From Winogradskyella costae (GTDB taxonomy: Bacteria; Bacteroidota; Bacteroidia; Flavobacteriales; Flavobacteriaceae): a stretch of DNA of 64,000 nt. The notes beneath the pieces are model-generated. The model made no database searches and was not told the DNA's origin. It saw nothing but the letters and a program-made list of their open reading frames with translations. The DNA is taken from contig NZ_JABFDK010000006.1 of the NCBI RefSeq assembly GCF_013403865.1, positions 124,001 to 188,000 of the forward strand. The letters run 5' to 3'. Positions 26,716 to 34,712 of the stretch are shown here, piece after piece (the stretch's first letter is position 1; the number at the start of each line of letters is the position of its first letter). Made by a program: the position numbers and the translations under genes.

Positions 26716-28557
26716 ATGATCATCTCACCAAAATCCATTTCAACTTTAATTATTGCGTTGTCAATTTCAATCATAAGTTGCGCCCAAAACACCACAGAAA
26801 AAACAACACCTATTTTTAAAGATGGAGAAGCTCAAATTGTTGAAGCTTTTAGTGATACAAATAAATGGATTCGACACGATTTATGGGTCGAAACAGAATT
26901 TGACACTGATGGAGATGGCAAACCAGATCGTATGCATGTCGCCGTAACGCGACCAGAGCAAACAGAAACTGAAGATCTAAAACTACCGATAATCTATGTT
27001 ACTAGCCCTTATTTTGCAGGAGTTGCTGCAGATTTACCAGGAGTGATGTGGGATGTTGAAATAGAATTAGGAGAATCGGCAAAAGAACGCGTTCATCCTG
27101 AAGTCACCAGAAGAGGTCACCGACCAATTATTTCTAATTCGCACTTAAGAAAATGGGTACCTAGAGGTTATATCGTAGTTCATTCTTCATCACCAGGAAC
27201 TGGTTTATCTGATGGAGCACCAACTATAGGAGGAGAAAATGAATCTTTAGCTCCAAAAGCAGTAATCGATTGGCTATGTGGCAGAGCAAAAGGTTACACC
27301 GAGCGTGAAGGAACCGAAGAAGTAGAAGCTTATTGGTCTACAGGAAAAGTGGGAATGACAGGCACATCCTATAACGGCACTTTACCTCTAGCAGCTGCAA
27401 CGACAGGAGTTGAAGGTTTAGAAGCTATTATTCCTATTGCGCCAAATACCTCGTATTATCATTATTACCGTTCTAATGGCTTAGTACGTTCGCCTGGTGG
27501 TTATTTAGGTGAAGATATTGATGTCCTTTATGATTTTGTACATAGTGGGAAAGAAGAAAACAGGCCATATAATAACGAAACCATAAGAGATACCGAAATG
27601 AAAAACGGTATGGATAGAGAAACTGGCGATTATAATGAATTTTGGGAAGGACGAGATTACTTAAACCAAATGGATAACATGAAAGCTGCTTTATTGATGT
27701 CTCATGGTTTTAACGATTGGAATGTGATGCCTGTGCATAGTTACCGCATTTACAAAGCCGCAAAAGAAAAAGGCCTACCAACTCAGATTTACTATCACCA
27801 AAATGGCCATGGTGGACCACCTCCAACGTCTATGATGAATAAATGGTTTACAAAGTATCTTCATGGTATTGACAATGGTGTTGAGAACGCGGAGAATAAA
27901 TCTTATATTGTTAGAGAATATGATGATCCACAAGAACCAACAGCTTATAAAGATTATCCAAATCCTGAAGCTTCAGATGTTTCTTTAAATTTAACATATG
28001 GCGGCACATCCATTGGTGGCTTAACACTGAACAAAGTTCCGGTGGCAGGCGAAATGCTTTCAGATGACGCCTCAATTTCAGGAAGTGAACTTGCACAAGC
28101 TACAAATTCAAAAAACAGATTACTATATGTTACTCCTAAATTGAAAGAAGATCTTCACATTTCTGGTATCCCACAAGTCACCATTACATTAGCCAGCAGT
28201 AAACCAGCAGCCAATTTATCGGTTTGGTTGGTCTCGTTACCTTGGCAAGAAGGAAAAGATGTAAAGATTACGGATAACATCATTACAAGAGGATGGGCAG
28301 ACCCTAAAAATCACAAATCGCTAACTAAAGAGGAAAATTTAGTCATAGGAAAAGATTATACGATAACTTTCGATTTACAACCTGATGATCAAATTATAAA
28401 AGCAGGACAACAAATTGGCTTAATGATATTTTCAAGCGACAAAGAATTTACATTACATCCAAAACCAGGTACTGAACTGATGATACATTTAGGAAGTACT
28501 AAATTAACATTACCAATTGTTGGAGGGAAAGGAGCTTTTACGAAGGCAACGCATTAG
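26716..28557 (+). CDS. CocE/NonD-type hydrolase, X-Pro dipeptidyl-peptidase (S15)-like lipoprotein
   Basis: A 613-residue lipoprotein (MIISPKSISTLIIALSISIISC, Cys 22). The alpha/beta hydrolase core shows GYIVVHSSSPGTGLSDG, the nucleophile S218 in VGMTGTSYNGTLP, D334 in SHGFNDWNV, and H365 in QNGHGGPP. The C-terminal jelly-roll domain common to CocE/S15 enzymes follows (NLSVWLVSLPWQ, GQQIGLMIFSS). DTDGDGKPDR at residues 63-72 looks like a calcium-binding loop. Probable role: release of dipeptides or cleavage of amides or esters in the periplasm. Co-transcribed with the esterase in front of it. Confidence 0.9.
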   Translation: MIISPKSISTLIIALSISIISCAQNTTEKTTPIFKDGEAQIVEAFSDTNKWIRHDLWVETEFDTDGDGKPDRMHVAVTRPEQTETEDLKLPIIYVTSPYFAGVAADLPGVMWDVEIELGESAKERVHPEVTRRGHRPIISNSHLRKWVPRGYIVVHSSSPGTGLSDGAPTIGGENESLAPKAVIDWLCGRAKGYTEREGTEEVEAYWSTGKVGMTGTSYNGTLPLAAATTGVEGLEAIIPIAPNTSYYHYYRSNGLVRSPGGYLGEDIDVLYDFVHSGKEENRPYNNETIRDTEMKNGMDRETGDYNEFWEGRDYLNQMDNMKAALLMSHGFNDWNVMPVHSYRIYKAAKEKGLPTQIYYHQNGHGGPPPTSMMNKWFTKYLHGIDNGVENAENKSYIVREYDDPQEPTAYKDYPNPEASDVSLNLTYGGTSIGGLTLNKVPVAGEMLSDDASISGSELAQATNSKNRLLYVTPKLKEDLHISGIPQVTITLASSKPAANLSVWLVSLPWQEGKDVKITDNIITRGWADPKNHKSLTKEENLVIGKDYTITFDLQPDDQIIKAGQQIGLMIFSSDKEFTLHPKPGTELMIHLGSTKLTLPIVGGKGAFTKATH

Positions 28558-28612
28558 TCTAATTTAAATTTTTAAAAGAGGATTGAGATTTAATAATTAT
28601 AGCATATATAAA

Positions 28613-29149
28613 ATGAAGAATCACTTAGCCATTTTGCTACTATTAATTTTAGCATTCAGTTGCTCTAAAAATGATTTTGAAGACACTAAACTGTATATAG
28701 AATTTGACAAAGAGACATATCAATCCAATGATAACTTTGAATTAACAGTCCGTATTGTACCAATCGAAGCGGAAAAAACTATTAGGCTCTATAAAAATCT
28801 AAATAATTTCGAAATTTCATTTTTATCAAAAGCTGAACATCTTGGGTTAACTCAGGATTTAAAAAAACATTTTATTGAAGGACCTAGTTTAACAGGAGAT
28901 GATAGTGAGTATATAGATAACTATACCATATCAAAGGAAAATCCATTAAAAAAAACGTTTTTAGGCACTATTACTGAAACGGAAAAAGAAATAGTGATTG
29001 ATATACCAGAATTGAAAATAAAGAATAAAATAGACAAAAAATATCTGCTCGATAATCCAAGTATATTAATTATGGGAAGCTGCAGAACAGTTTACGGGAT
29101 TGAAGGTAACCCTTTTGAATCGACAGAAATAAAAATAAAAGTGGAATAG
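28613..29149 (+). CDS. Small lipoprotein of unknown function
   Basis: A 178-residue lipoprotein starting at ATG 28613 (MKNHLAILLLLILAFSC, Cys 17). The mature part (KLYIEFDKETYQSNDNFELTVRIVPIEAEKTIRLYKN) has the alternating pattern of an Ig-like or fibronectin-like beta sandwich, and no enzyme motif. It stands 55 bases after the S15-like hydrolase gene, same strand; possibly part of that transcript. Not recognised as a named family. Confidence 0.7.
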   Translation: MKNHLAILLLLILAFSCSKNDFEDTKLYIEFDKETYQSNDNFELTVRIVPIEAEKTIRLYKNLNNFEISFLSKAEHLGLTQDLKKHFIEGPSLTGDDSEYIDNYTISKENPLKKTFLGTITETEKEIVIDIPELKIKNKIDKKYLLDNPSILIMGSCRTVYGIEGNPFESTEIKIKVE

Positions 29150-29285
29150 AATGCGTACTACAATACCGTAATGTCAATACTATTGATTTTTCAACTTTTA
29201 AACCGACTTTCAAATCAAGTCTTAATTCTTAATTTTTGATTCTTTATTCTAAAGGCTAAGCACACTAAATTCTTAAAATAAAAAC

Positions 29286-29927
29286 CTAATTCTTATCCTC
29301 TAACATTGGTACAAATCTAAAATCGCCAAATTCATGTTTTTCAAACTCTTTTGGTCCTTTTCTAATAAACATAGTCATGACTTGCACAGCATCTCCAACA
29401 GGAATCACAAGACGTCCTCCAATAGCTAATTGACTTAAAAGCGGATTAGGAACATAAGGTGCACCTGCTGTTACAATTATACTTTGAAACGGAGCCTCAG
29501 CTGGTAAACCTTTATAACCATCGCCAAATATGAGACTTTTTGCTCTGTAACCCAATTTAGGTAAAAACTTCGAGGTTTTCTTAAAGAGTTCTTGTTGACG
29601 CTCAATACTATAAACTTTTGCACCCAGTTCTAATAATACAGCGGTTTGATAACCACTACCAGTTCCTATTTCTAAAACTTTATCTCCTGGTTTAACTTGT
29701 AACAATTCAGATTGAAAAGCCACAGTATAAGGTTGAGAAATTGTTTGGTCTGCAGCAATAGGAAACGCTTTATCTTGGTATGCATGATCTATAAATCCTG
29801 AATCCATAAACAAATGCCTCGGGATTTTACCAATAGCTTTTAAAACAGCTTTATCTTTTATGTCTTTATTAATAAGAGTTTCAACGAGTTGTTGGCGCAT
29901 CCCTTGATGCTTAAATGTATCTTTCAA
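29286..29927 (-). CDS. pcm: Protein-L-isoaspartate O-methyltransferase
   Basis: A 213-residue AdoMet-dependent repair enzyme that methylates isoaspartate in aged proteins. Motifs: KIPRHLFMD, DQTISQPYTVAFQ, and the AdoMet loop VLEIGTGSGYQTAVLLELG, with IIVTAGAP and RLVIPVGD. I choose the TTG at 29925-29927, which gives LKDTFKHQGMRQQL and the usual family length; an in-frame ATG at 29958-29960 would add eleven residues that do not look like the family. A further ATG inside (MRQQL) would lose part of the first helix. Confidence 0.93.
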   Translation of the reverse strand: MKDTFKHQGMRQQLVETLINKDIKDKAVLKAIGKIPRHLFMDSGFIDHAYQDKAFPIAADQTISQPYTVAFQSELLQVKPGDKVLEIGTGSGYQTAVLLELGAKVYSIERQQELFKKTSKFLPKLGYRAKSLIFGDGYKGLPAEAPFQSIIVTAGAPYVPNPLLSQLAIGGRLVIPVGDAVQVMTMFIRKGPKEFEKHEFGDFRFVPMLEDKN

Positions 29928-30215
29928 AGCGTAGTTTAGTTTAAGGTAAAAATACTTCAAAAAAACGCAAACTTCAAATTCAAGATACTTGATTTTTTTT
30001 CAAAGAGAGACAAATTTCAGATGGTTAGGCAAGTCTAAAAACGTATATCACATAGTTGATTAACTAAACCTTAAATGGTTAAGTTTTCTAATTCGCTTTT
30101 TCCGCATACCCCCTTATTTTGTACATCTGTAACGTATCAAAAAAAATCAGGCTAAGACCTTATCAATTTCGCAGTATTTTACATTTACTTTTTTCAATTT
30201 CTGAACGAAAACGAC

Positions 30216-30223
30216 TATTTTTG
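30216..30223 (+). promoter_or_regulatory. Candidate -7 element before the Gfo/Idh gene
   Basis: TATTTTTG ends 16 bases before ATG 30240 and fits TAnnTTTG. There is no TTG about 19 bases above it, so support is only partial. Confidence 0.4.
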
Positions 30224-30239
30224 TTAAAAACAGAAAAAC

Positions 30240-31199
30240 ATGCTAAAAGCTGGAGTTCTTGGTGCCGGTCACCTTGGAAAAATACATTTGAGATTACTTA
30301 ACCAATCCAATAAATATGACCTTGTTGGTTTTTATGATGCAGATGCCGAAAATGCAAAACGCGTTGTAGACGAGTTTGGTTATACCTATTTTGATTCCAT
30401 AGATGATTTAATTGATGCTGTAGATATCGTTGATATTGTCACTCCTACCCTTTCTCATTATGATTGTGCCAAGCAAGCCATCAAAAAAGGTAAACATATC
30501 TTTATCGAAAAACCAATAACAAATACGGTTGAAGAAGCTGAAACCATTAGAACTTTAGTTGCTGAACACGGAGTTAAAGGTCAAGTTGGTCATGTTGAGC
30601 GTTTTAACCCTGCATTCATTGGAGTTAAAGATCAGATTAAAAATCCAATGTTTATAGAATGTCATAGGCTTGCTGAATTTAATCCTAGAGGTACAGATGT
30701 GCCAGTGGTTTTAGATTTAATGATTCATGATATTGATATTATTTTAAGTGTTGTAAATTCTACAGTGAAACAAATTTCAGCAAGTGGAGTTTCTGTTGTT
30801 AGTGACACACCAGATATTGCCAATGCACGTATTGAGTTTAAAAATGGTTGTGTAGCGAATTTAACCGCGAGCAGAATTTCATTAAAAAATATGCGTAAAA
30901 CACGATTCTTTCAAAAAGATGCTTATATCTCAGTCGATTTTTTAGAAAAGAAATGTGAAGTGGTTAAAATGAAAGATGCACCAGATAATCCTGGTGATTT
31001 TGATATGATTCTTCAAAATGCTGAAGGCATTAAAAAACAAATCTATTTTGACAATCCAGATATCGCCAACAACAACGCTATTTTAGATGAACTCGAAACG
31101 TTTGCAGATGCCATTAATAACAACACGAAGCCAATTGTGACGCTTCATGACGGTACTGAAGCATTGCGCGTAGCAAACATGATTATTAATCAGTTTTAA
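30240..31199 (+). CDS. Gfo/Idh/MocA-family oxidoreductase
   Basis: A 319-residue NAD(P)-dependent oxidoreductase. The N-terminal Rossmann motif is VLGAGHLGKIH (6-16), and the family signature is HIFIEKP with E90-K91-P92. The C-terminal alpha/beta domain includes GHVERFNPAF, the DLMIHDIDI stretch and GTEALRVANMI. It is close to the UDP-GlcNAc/biliverdin-reductase-like subgroup, but the substrate is unknown. It starts a long plus-strand run; hbd follows after 57 bases. Confidence 0.9.
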   Translation: MLKAGVLGAGHLGKIHLRLLNQSNKYDLVGFYDADAENAKRVVDEFGYTYFDSIDDLIDAVDIVDIVTPTLSHYDCAKQAIKKGKHIFIEKPITNTVEEAETIRTLVAEHGVKGQVGHVERFNPAFIGVKDQIKNPMFIECHRLAEFNPRGTDVPVVLDLMIHDIDIILSVVNSTVKQISASGVSVVSDTPDIANARIEFKNGCVANLTASRISLKNMRKTRFFQKDAYISVDFLEKKCEVVKMKDAPDNPGDFDMILQNAEGIKKQIYFDNPDIANNNAILDELETFADAINNNTKPIVTLHDGTEALRVANMIINQF

Positions 31200-31256
31200 T
31201 TCGCCTTTAATGATTAACAGATACCTGTTTTTACAGGAATAAAAATTAAAAATTCA

Positions 31257-32147
31257 ATGAAAAATATAGCAGTTATAGGTGCAGGAACCATGGGAAATGG
31301 TATTGCGCATACCTTTGCACAATCAGGATTTAACGTTCAACTTATTGATATTAGTGAAGACTCTTTAAAACGAGGCATGGATACCATTTCTAGAAATTTA
31401 GACAGAATGGTCGCTAAAGAAAAAATAAGCGAGACTGATAAATCGACTACTTTAGGAAACATTACAACATTCACAAGTACTGAAGACGGTGTAAAAAATG
31501 CTGATTTAGTCGTTGAAGCAGCCACAGAAAACATCGATTTAAAATTAAAAATATTTAAACAACTCGACGAGGTTTGTGATGAAAACACCATTTTAGCAAC
31601 TAACACCTCCTCTATTTCAATTACTCAAATTGCAGCTGTAACATCACGACCAGAGAAAGTTATAGGCATGCACTTTATGAATCCTGTACCAATTATGAAA
31701 TTGGTAGAAATCATTAGAGGTTATAGCACTAGTGATGATGTCACCACAACTATTATGGAGCTCTCAAAAACTTTAGGTAAAGTACCAACAGAAGTTAACG
31801 ATTATCCAGGTTTTGTTGCCAACCGTATTTTAATGCCAATGATAAACGAATCAATAGAAACCCTTTACAATGGAGTTGCAGGTGTTGCTGAGATTGATAC
31901 CGTTATGAAATTAGGCATGGCACATCCAATGGGACCGTTACAACTTGCTGATTTTATTGGTTTAGATATCTGTTTATCTATTCTTAATGTGATGTACGAT
32001 GGCTTCAAGAATCCAAAATACGCACCATGCCCTCTATTAGTTAATATGGTAATGGCAGGAAAATTAGGTGTGAAATCTGGAGAAGGTTTTTATGATTATT
32101 CAGAAAGTCGAAAGGCTGAGAAGGTTGCTGGTCAGTTTTTGAAGTAA
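31257..32147 (+). CDS. hbd: 3-Hydroxybutyryl-CoA dehydrogenase
   Basis: A 296-residue dehydrogenase that interconverts acetoacetyl-CoA and 3-hydroxybutyryl-CoA. The NAD motif is VIGAGTMGNGIA (8-15), the catalytic His is H139 in VIGMHFMNPVP with its partner E151 in KLVEIIRG, and the C-terminal domain has GFVANRILMPMINE, GMAHPMGPLQLADFIGLD and SGEGFYDY. It is of typical length. The gene ends with TAA overlapping the first base of the AAAAGTGTAAAG repeat that starts the following inverted-repeat element. Confidence 0.95.
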   Translation: MKNIAVIGAGTMGNGIAHTFAQSGFNVQLIDISEDSLKRGMDTISRNLDRMVAKEKISETDKSTTLGNITTFTSTEDGVKNADLVVEAATENIDLKLKIFKQLDEVCDENTILATNTSSISITQIAAVTSRPEKVIGMHFMNPVPIMKLVEIIRGYSTSDDVTTTIMELSKTLGKVPTEVNDYPGFVANRILMPMINESIETLYNGVAGVAEIDTVMKLGMAHPMGPLQLADFIGLDICLSILNVMYDGFKNPKYAPCPLLVNMVMAGKLGVKSGEGFYDYSESRKAEKVAGQFLK

Positions 32148-32180
32148 AAAGTGTAAAGGCTGAAGTGTGAAGTGTGAAGT
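32147..32180 (+). repeat. Left inverted repeat of the four-helix-bundle element
   Basis: AAAAGTGTAAAG (32147-32158) is the exact inverse complement of CTTTACACTTTT at 32634-32645. It continues into GAAGTGTGAAGTGTGAAG, an 8-base tandem (GAAGTGT) that weakly matches the inner part of the right repeat. Confidence 0.6.
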
Positions 32181-32255
32181 AAGATTACTCAATTAATACA
32201 GTAATTAATGAAAGTATAAGACTTAATAGCTTACAAGAAAGGTTTTAAATTAGCA

Positions 32256-32579
32256 ATGGATATATTTCATCTTTCTAAGAAATTTCCTAAAGAAGAAACG
32301 TATTCACTTACGAATCAAATAAGAAGATGCTCTCGTAGTGTTTGCGCTAATTTATCTGAAGCCTATAGAAAGCGACGATATCCGAAACATTTTATTAGTA
32401 AACTTACAGATTGTGATGCTGAAAATGGAGAAACACAAACTTGGCTAGAATTTGCTTTAGCTTGTGATTATATTTCAAATGAGACCTATAACAACTTACT
32501 GAAAGAATCACAAGACATAGCTAATCTCATAAATTATATGATATTGAATCCTAACAAATTCGGTTCAAAAGAATCTTAA
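32256..32579 (+). CDS. Four-helix-bundle protein (S23/23S rRNA intervening-sequence family), N-terminus interrupted
   Basis: The open frame from ATG 32256 gives 107 residues of the four-helix-bundle family (TIGR02436 type; also called 23S rRNA intervening-sequence proteins): MDIFHLSKKFPKEETYSLTN, SVCANLSEAYRKRR, ETQTWLEFALACDYI. The reading frame in fact continues 16 codons upstream to ATG 32208: M-K-V-stop-D-L-I-A-Y-K-K-G-F-K-L-A, matching the usual N-terminus except for TAA at 32217-32219. So the gene either starts internally and is short, or has lost its proper start. Function is unknown in free-standing copies. No 23S rRNA gene is near. Confidence 0.75.
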   Translation: MDIFHLSKKFPKEETYSLTNQIRRCSRSVCANLSEAYRKRRYPKHFISKLTDCDAENGETQTWLEFALACDYISNETYNNLLKESQDIANLINYMILNPNKFGSKES

Positions 32580-32611
32580 CATAAAGTAAAATTACATAAA
32601 TAAGAACTATT

Positions 32612-32648
32612 ACTTATTACTCAACACTTTTCACTTTACACTTTTCAC
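32612..32648 (-). repeat. Right inverted repeat of the four-helix-bundle element
   Basis: CTTTACACTTTT (32634-32645), embedded in CAACACTTTTCACTTTACAC, mirrors the left copy at 32147-32158. It ends just before the DUF1015 gene start at 32657. Confidence 0.6.
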
Positions 32649-32656
32649 TAAAAAAA

Positions 32657-33895
32657 ATGCCCAAAATAATCCCATTTAAAGCGGTAAGACCAACCAGAGC
32701 AATCGTTGGCCTCGTTGCAGCACGTCCTTATCAAAGTTATACGATTGATGAGCGCGAATCACGAATGGCTTATAATCCTTACAGTTTTCTTCATATTGTG
32801 AATCCTGGTTACAAATACGACCAAGAAGTGATAGGTGAAGAACGCTATAAACTCGTAAAGAATAGATATTCTGAATTTAAAGAGGACGGTATTTTTGTTC
32901 AAGATATAAAACCGTCCTTTTATGTGTATAAAATTGTGAATCGGCATGGCCAAGAATTCAACGGTATTGTAGCAGCGACAAGTGCTGAAGATTACGAAAA
33001 TGACCTCATAAGAAAACATGAAGATACGATTGCCAAACGTGAAGAAACCTTTAAAAGCTACTTACAAACCGTTGGCTTTAATGCCGAACCTGTTTTATTA
33101 ACTTATCCTGATAACACTGTAATTGCTAGCATTATAAATGATACTCAAAAAGGGCATGCTGAGTTCGAATTTACAATGACGTATAGAGACACGCATTATT
33201 TATGGAAAATAGATGCTGATGATACTATTGCAACCATTCAAAAAGAATTCGAAAAAATGAAAACGGTTTATATTGCTGATGGTCATCACAGATCAGCTTC
33301 ATCTTATCTTTTATACAAAGATGAAAAAGCAAAGAACTCTAATCATAACGGCAGTGAGTCTTATAACTTTTTTATGTCGTATTTAATTCCAGAATCGGAT
33401 TTAGTGATTCATGAATTTAATAGATTAATAAAAGGCTTAAACGGTTTAACAAAAAAGGAATTCTTAATAAAACTAGATGCGTCCTATCGTATTGAAAACA
33501 GAGGGTTAATACCCTATAAGCCTTCTAAACCACATCATTTCAGCATGTATTTGGATGGTGAATTTTATTCACTTTACTTAAGAAAATCCGAATACAATTT
33601 CAAAACGGCATTAGACCAATTAGATGCACAGTTATTATATACAACAATTCTGCAGTCTATTTTAGGAATTAACGATTTACGACATGATAATCGAATTTCA
33701 TACGTCAATGGCCAACATGACATGATAACCATCAAAAGTAGCGTAGATAGTGGTGACTATACCGTTGGCTTTGGGATGTGTCCTTCTAATGTTGAACAAA
33801 TGAAACAGATTGCAGACGAGGGTTTAACCATGCCTCCCAAAAGTACTTATATTTTACCAAAGCTGCGAAGTGGAATTACGATTTATGAATATTAA
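32657..33895 (+). CDS. DUF1015 domain-containing protein
   Basis: A 412-residue cytoplasmic protein of the DUF1015 family: IIPFKAVRPTRAIVGLVAARPYQSY at the start, the run RYKLVKNRYSEFKEDGIFVQD, and the family's hallmark IADGHHRSASSYLLY (D208-G209-H210-H211-R212). No function is established. In Bacteroidota it is often near serine or one-carbon genes; here it follows hbd and the four-helix-bundle element. The D-G-H-H-R motif resembles the nucleotide-binding motif of the ParB/Srx fold, but I cannot confirm the relation. Confidence 0.88.
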   Translation: MPKIIPFKAVRPTRAIVGLVAARPYQSYTIDERESRMAYNPYSFLHIVNPGYKYDQEVIGEERYKLVKNRYSEFKEDGIFVQDIKPSFYVYKIVNRHGQEFNGIVAATSAEDYENDLIRKHEDTIAKREETFKSYLQTVGFNAEPVLLTYPDNTVIASIINDTQKGHAEFEFTMTYRDTHYLWKIDADDTIATIQKEFEKMKTVYIADGHHRSASSYLLYKDEKAKNSNHNGSESYNFFMSYLIPESDLVIHEFNRLIKGLNGLTKKEFLIKLDASYRIENRGLIPYKPSKPHHFSMYLDGEFYSLYLRKSEYNFKTALDQLDAQLLYTTILQSILGINDLRHDNRISYVNGQHDMITIKSSVDSGDYTVGFGMCPSNVEQMKQIADEGLTMPPKSTYILPKLRSGITIYEY

Positions 33896-33972
33896 AATAT
33901 GCCTCGTTTTTTTATTGCTAAGTCATCTTTGTTCTATAACTTTACTTTAAATAGCTTTACAATACTATTCCA

Positions 33973-34632
33973 ATGAATATTCAAGAAAATCTTAATCACA
34001 TAAAATCAACCTTACCTGCGCAGGTTACGCTCGTGGCCGTTTCTAAAACAAAACCGATAAGTGATTTAATGGAGGCTTACAACACTGGCCAGCGTATTTT
34101 TGGAGAAAACAAAATCCAAGAAATGGCAGACAAATATGCCGAAATGCCAAAAGATATAGAATGGCACATGATAGGTCATGTTCAGCGAAATAAGGTAAAA
34201 TATATGGCTGAATTTGTAAGTCTAATTCATGGTGTAGAAAGCTTCAAATTATTGAAAGAAATCAATAAACAAGCAAAAAAACATGACAGAATAATAGACT
34301 GCTTACTTCAAATTAAAATCGCTGAGGAAGATAGTAAATTTGGTATGTCTGCTTCGGATGCTTCTGCCCTTTTACAGTCTGATGAGTTTTCAGAATTAAA
34401 AAACATTAGCATTGTTGGCGTTATGGGAATGGCGACTTTTACAAAAGACATGACGCAAGTGGAAAGCGAATTTAAATTCCTAAAACACACATTTACAGAG
34501 CTTAAAGCTACAAACCCAAAACTAAAAACGATAAGTATGGGAATGAGTGGAGATTACCAATTAGCAATTGACTGCGGAAGTACTATGGTTCGGGTAGGAA
34601 GTAGTATCTTTGGGTCTAGAAACTATAATTAA
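33973..34632 (+). CDS. yggS: YggS-family PLP-binding protein
   Basis: A 219-residue single-domain PLP barrel (YggS/PROSC). The Schiff-base lysine is K25 in TLVAVSKTKP. Also seen are GENKIQEM, WHMIGHVQRNKVKY, LLQIKIAEEDSKFGM, and SMGMSGDYQLAIDCGSTMVRVGSSIFG at the C-terminus. It keeps the cellular PLP pool in balance and has no known catalysis. The C-terminal motif IFGSRNY is complete. It is single; the fusion exonuclease starts 80 bases later. Confidence 0.95.
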   Translation: MNIQENLNHIKSTLPAQVTLVAVSKTKPISDLMEAYNTGQRIFGENKIQEMADKYAEMPKDIEWHMIGHVQRNKVKYMAEFVSLIHGVESFKLLKEINKQAKKHDRIIDCLLQIKIAEEDSKFGMSASDASALLQSDEFSELKNISIVGVMGMATFTKDMTQVESEFKFLKHTFTELKATNPKLKTISMGMSGDYQLAIDCGSTMVRVGSSIFGSRNYN

Positions 34633-34712
34633 TTAGTTCTCAGTCGCATTAGCTCCCGAGAGCTTTTAATATCAGTTTTCAGTTGAGAACTAAACATTAA
34701 AAACGATACAAC

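Noticed and set aside
30119-30301. 60-codon plus-strand ORF overlapping the Gfo/Idh start
   Set aside because: It runs through the likely promoter and into the Rossmann motif of the real gene in another frame.
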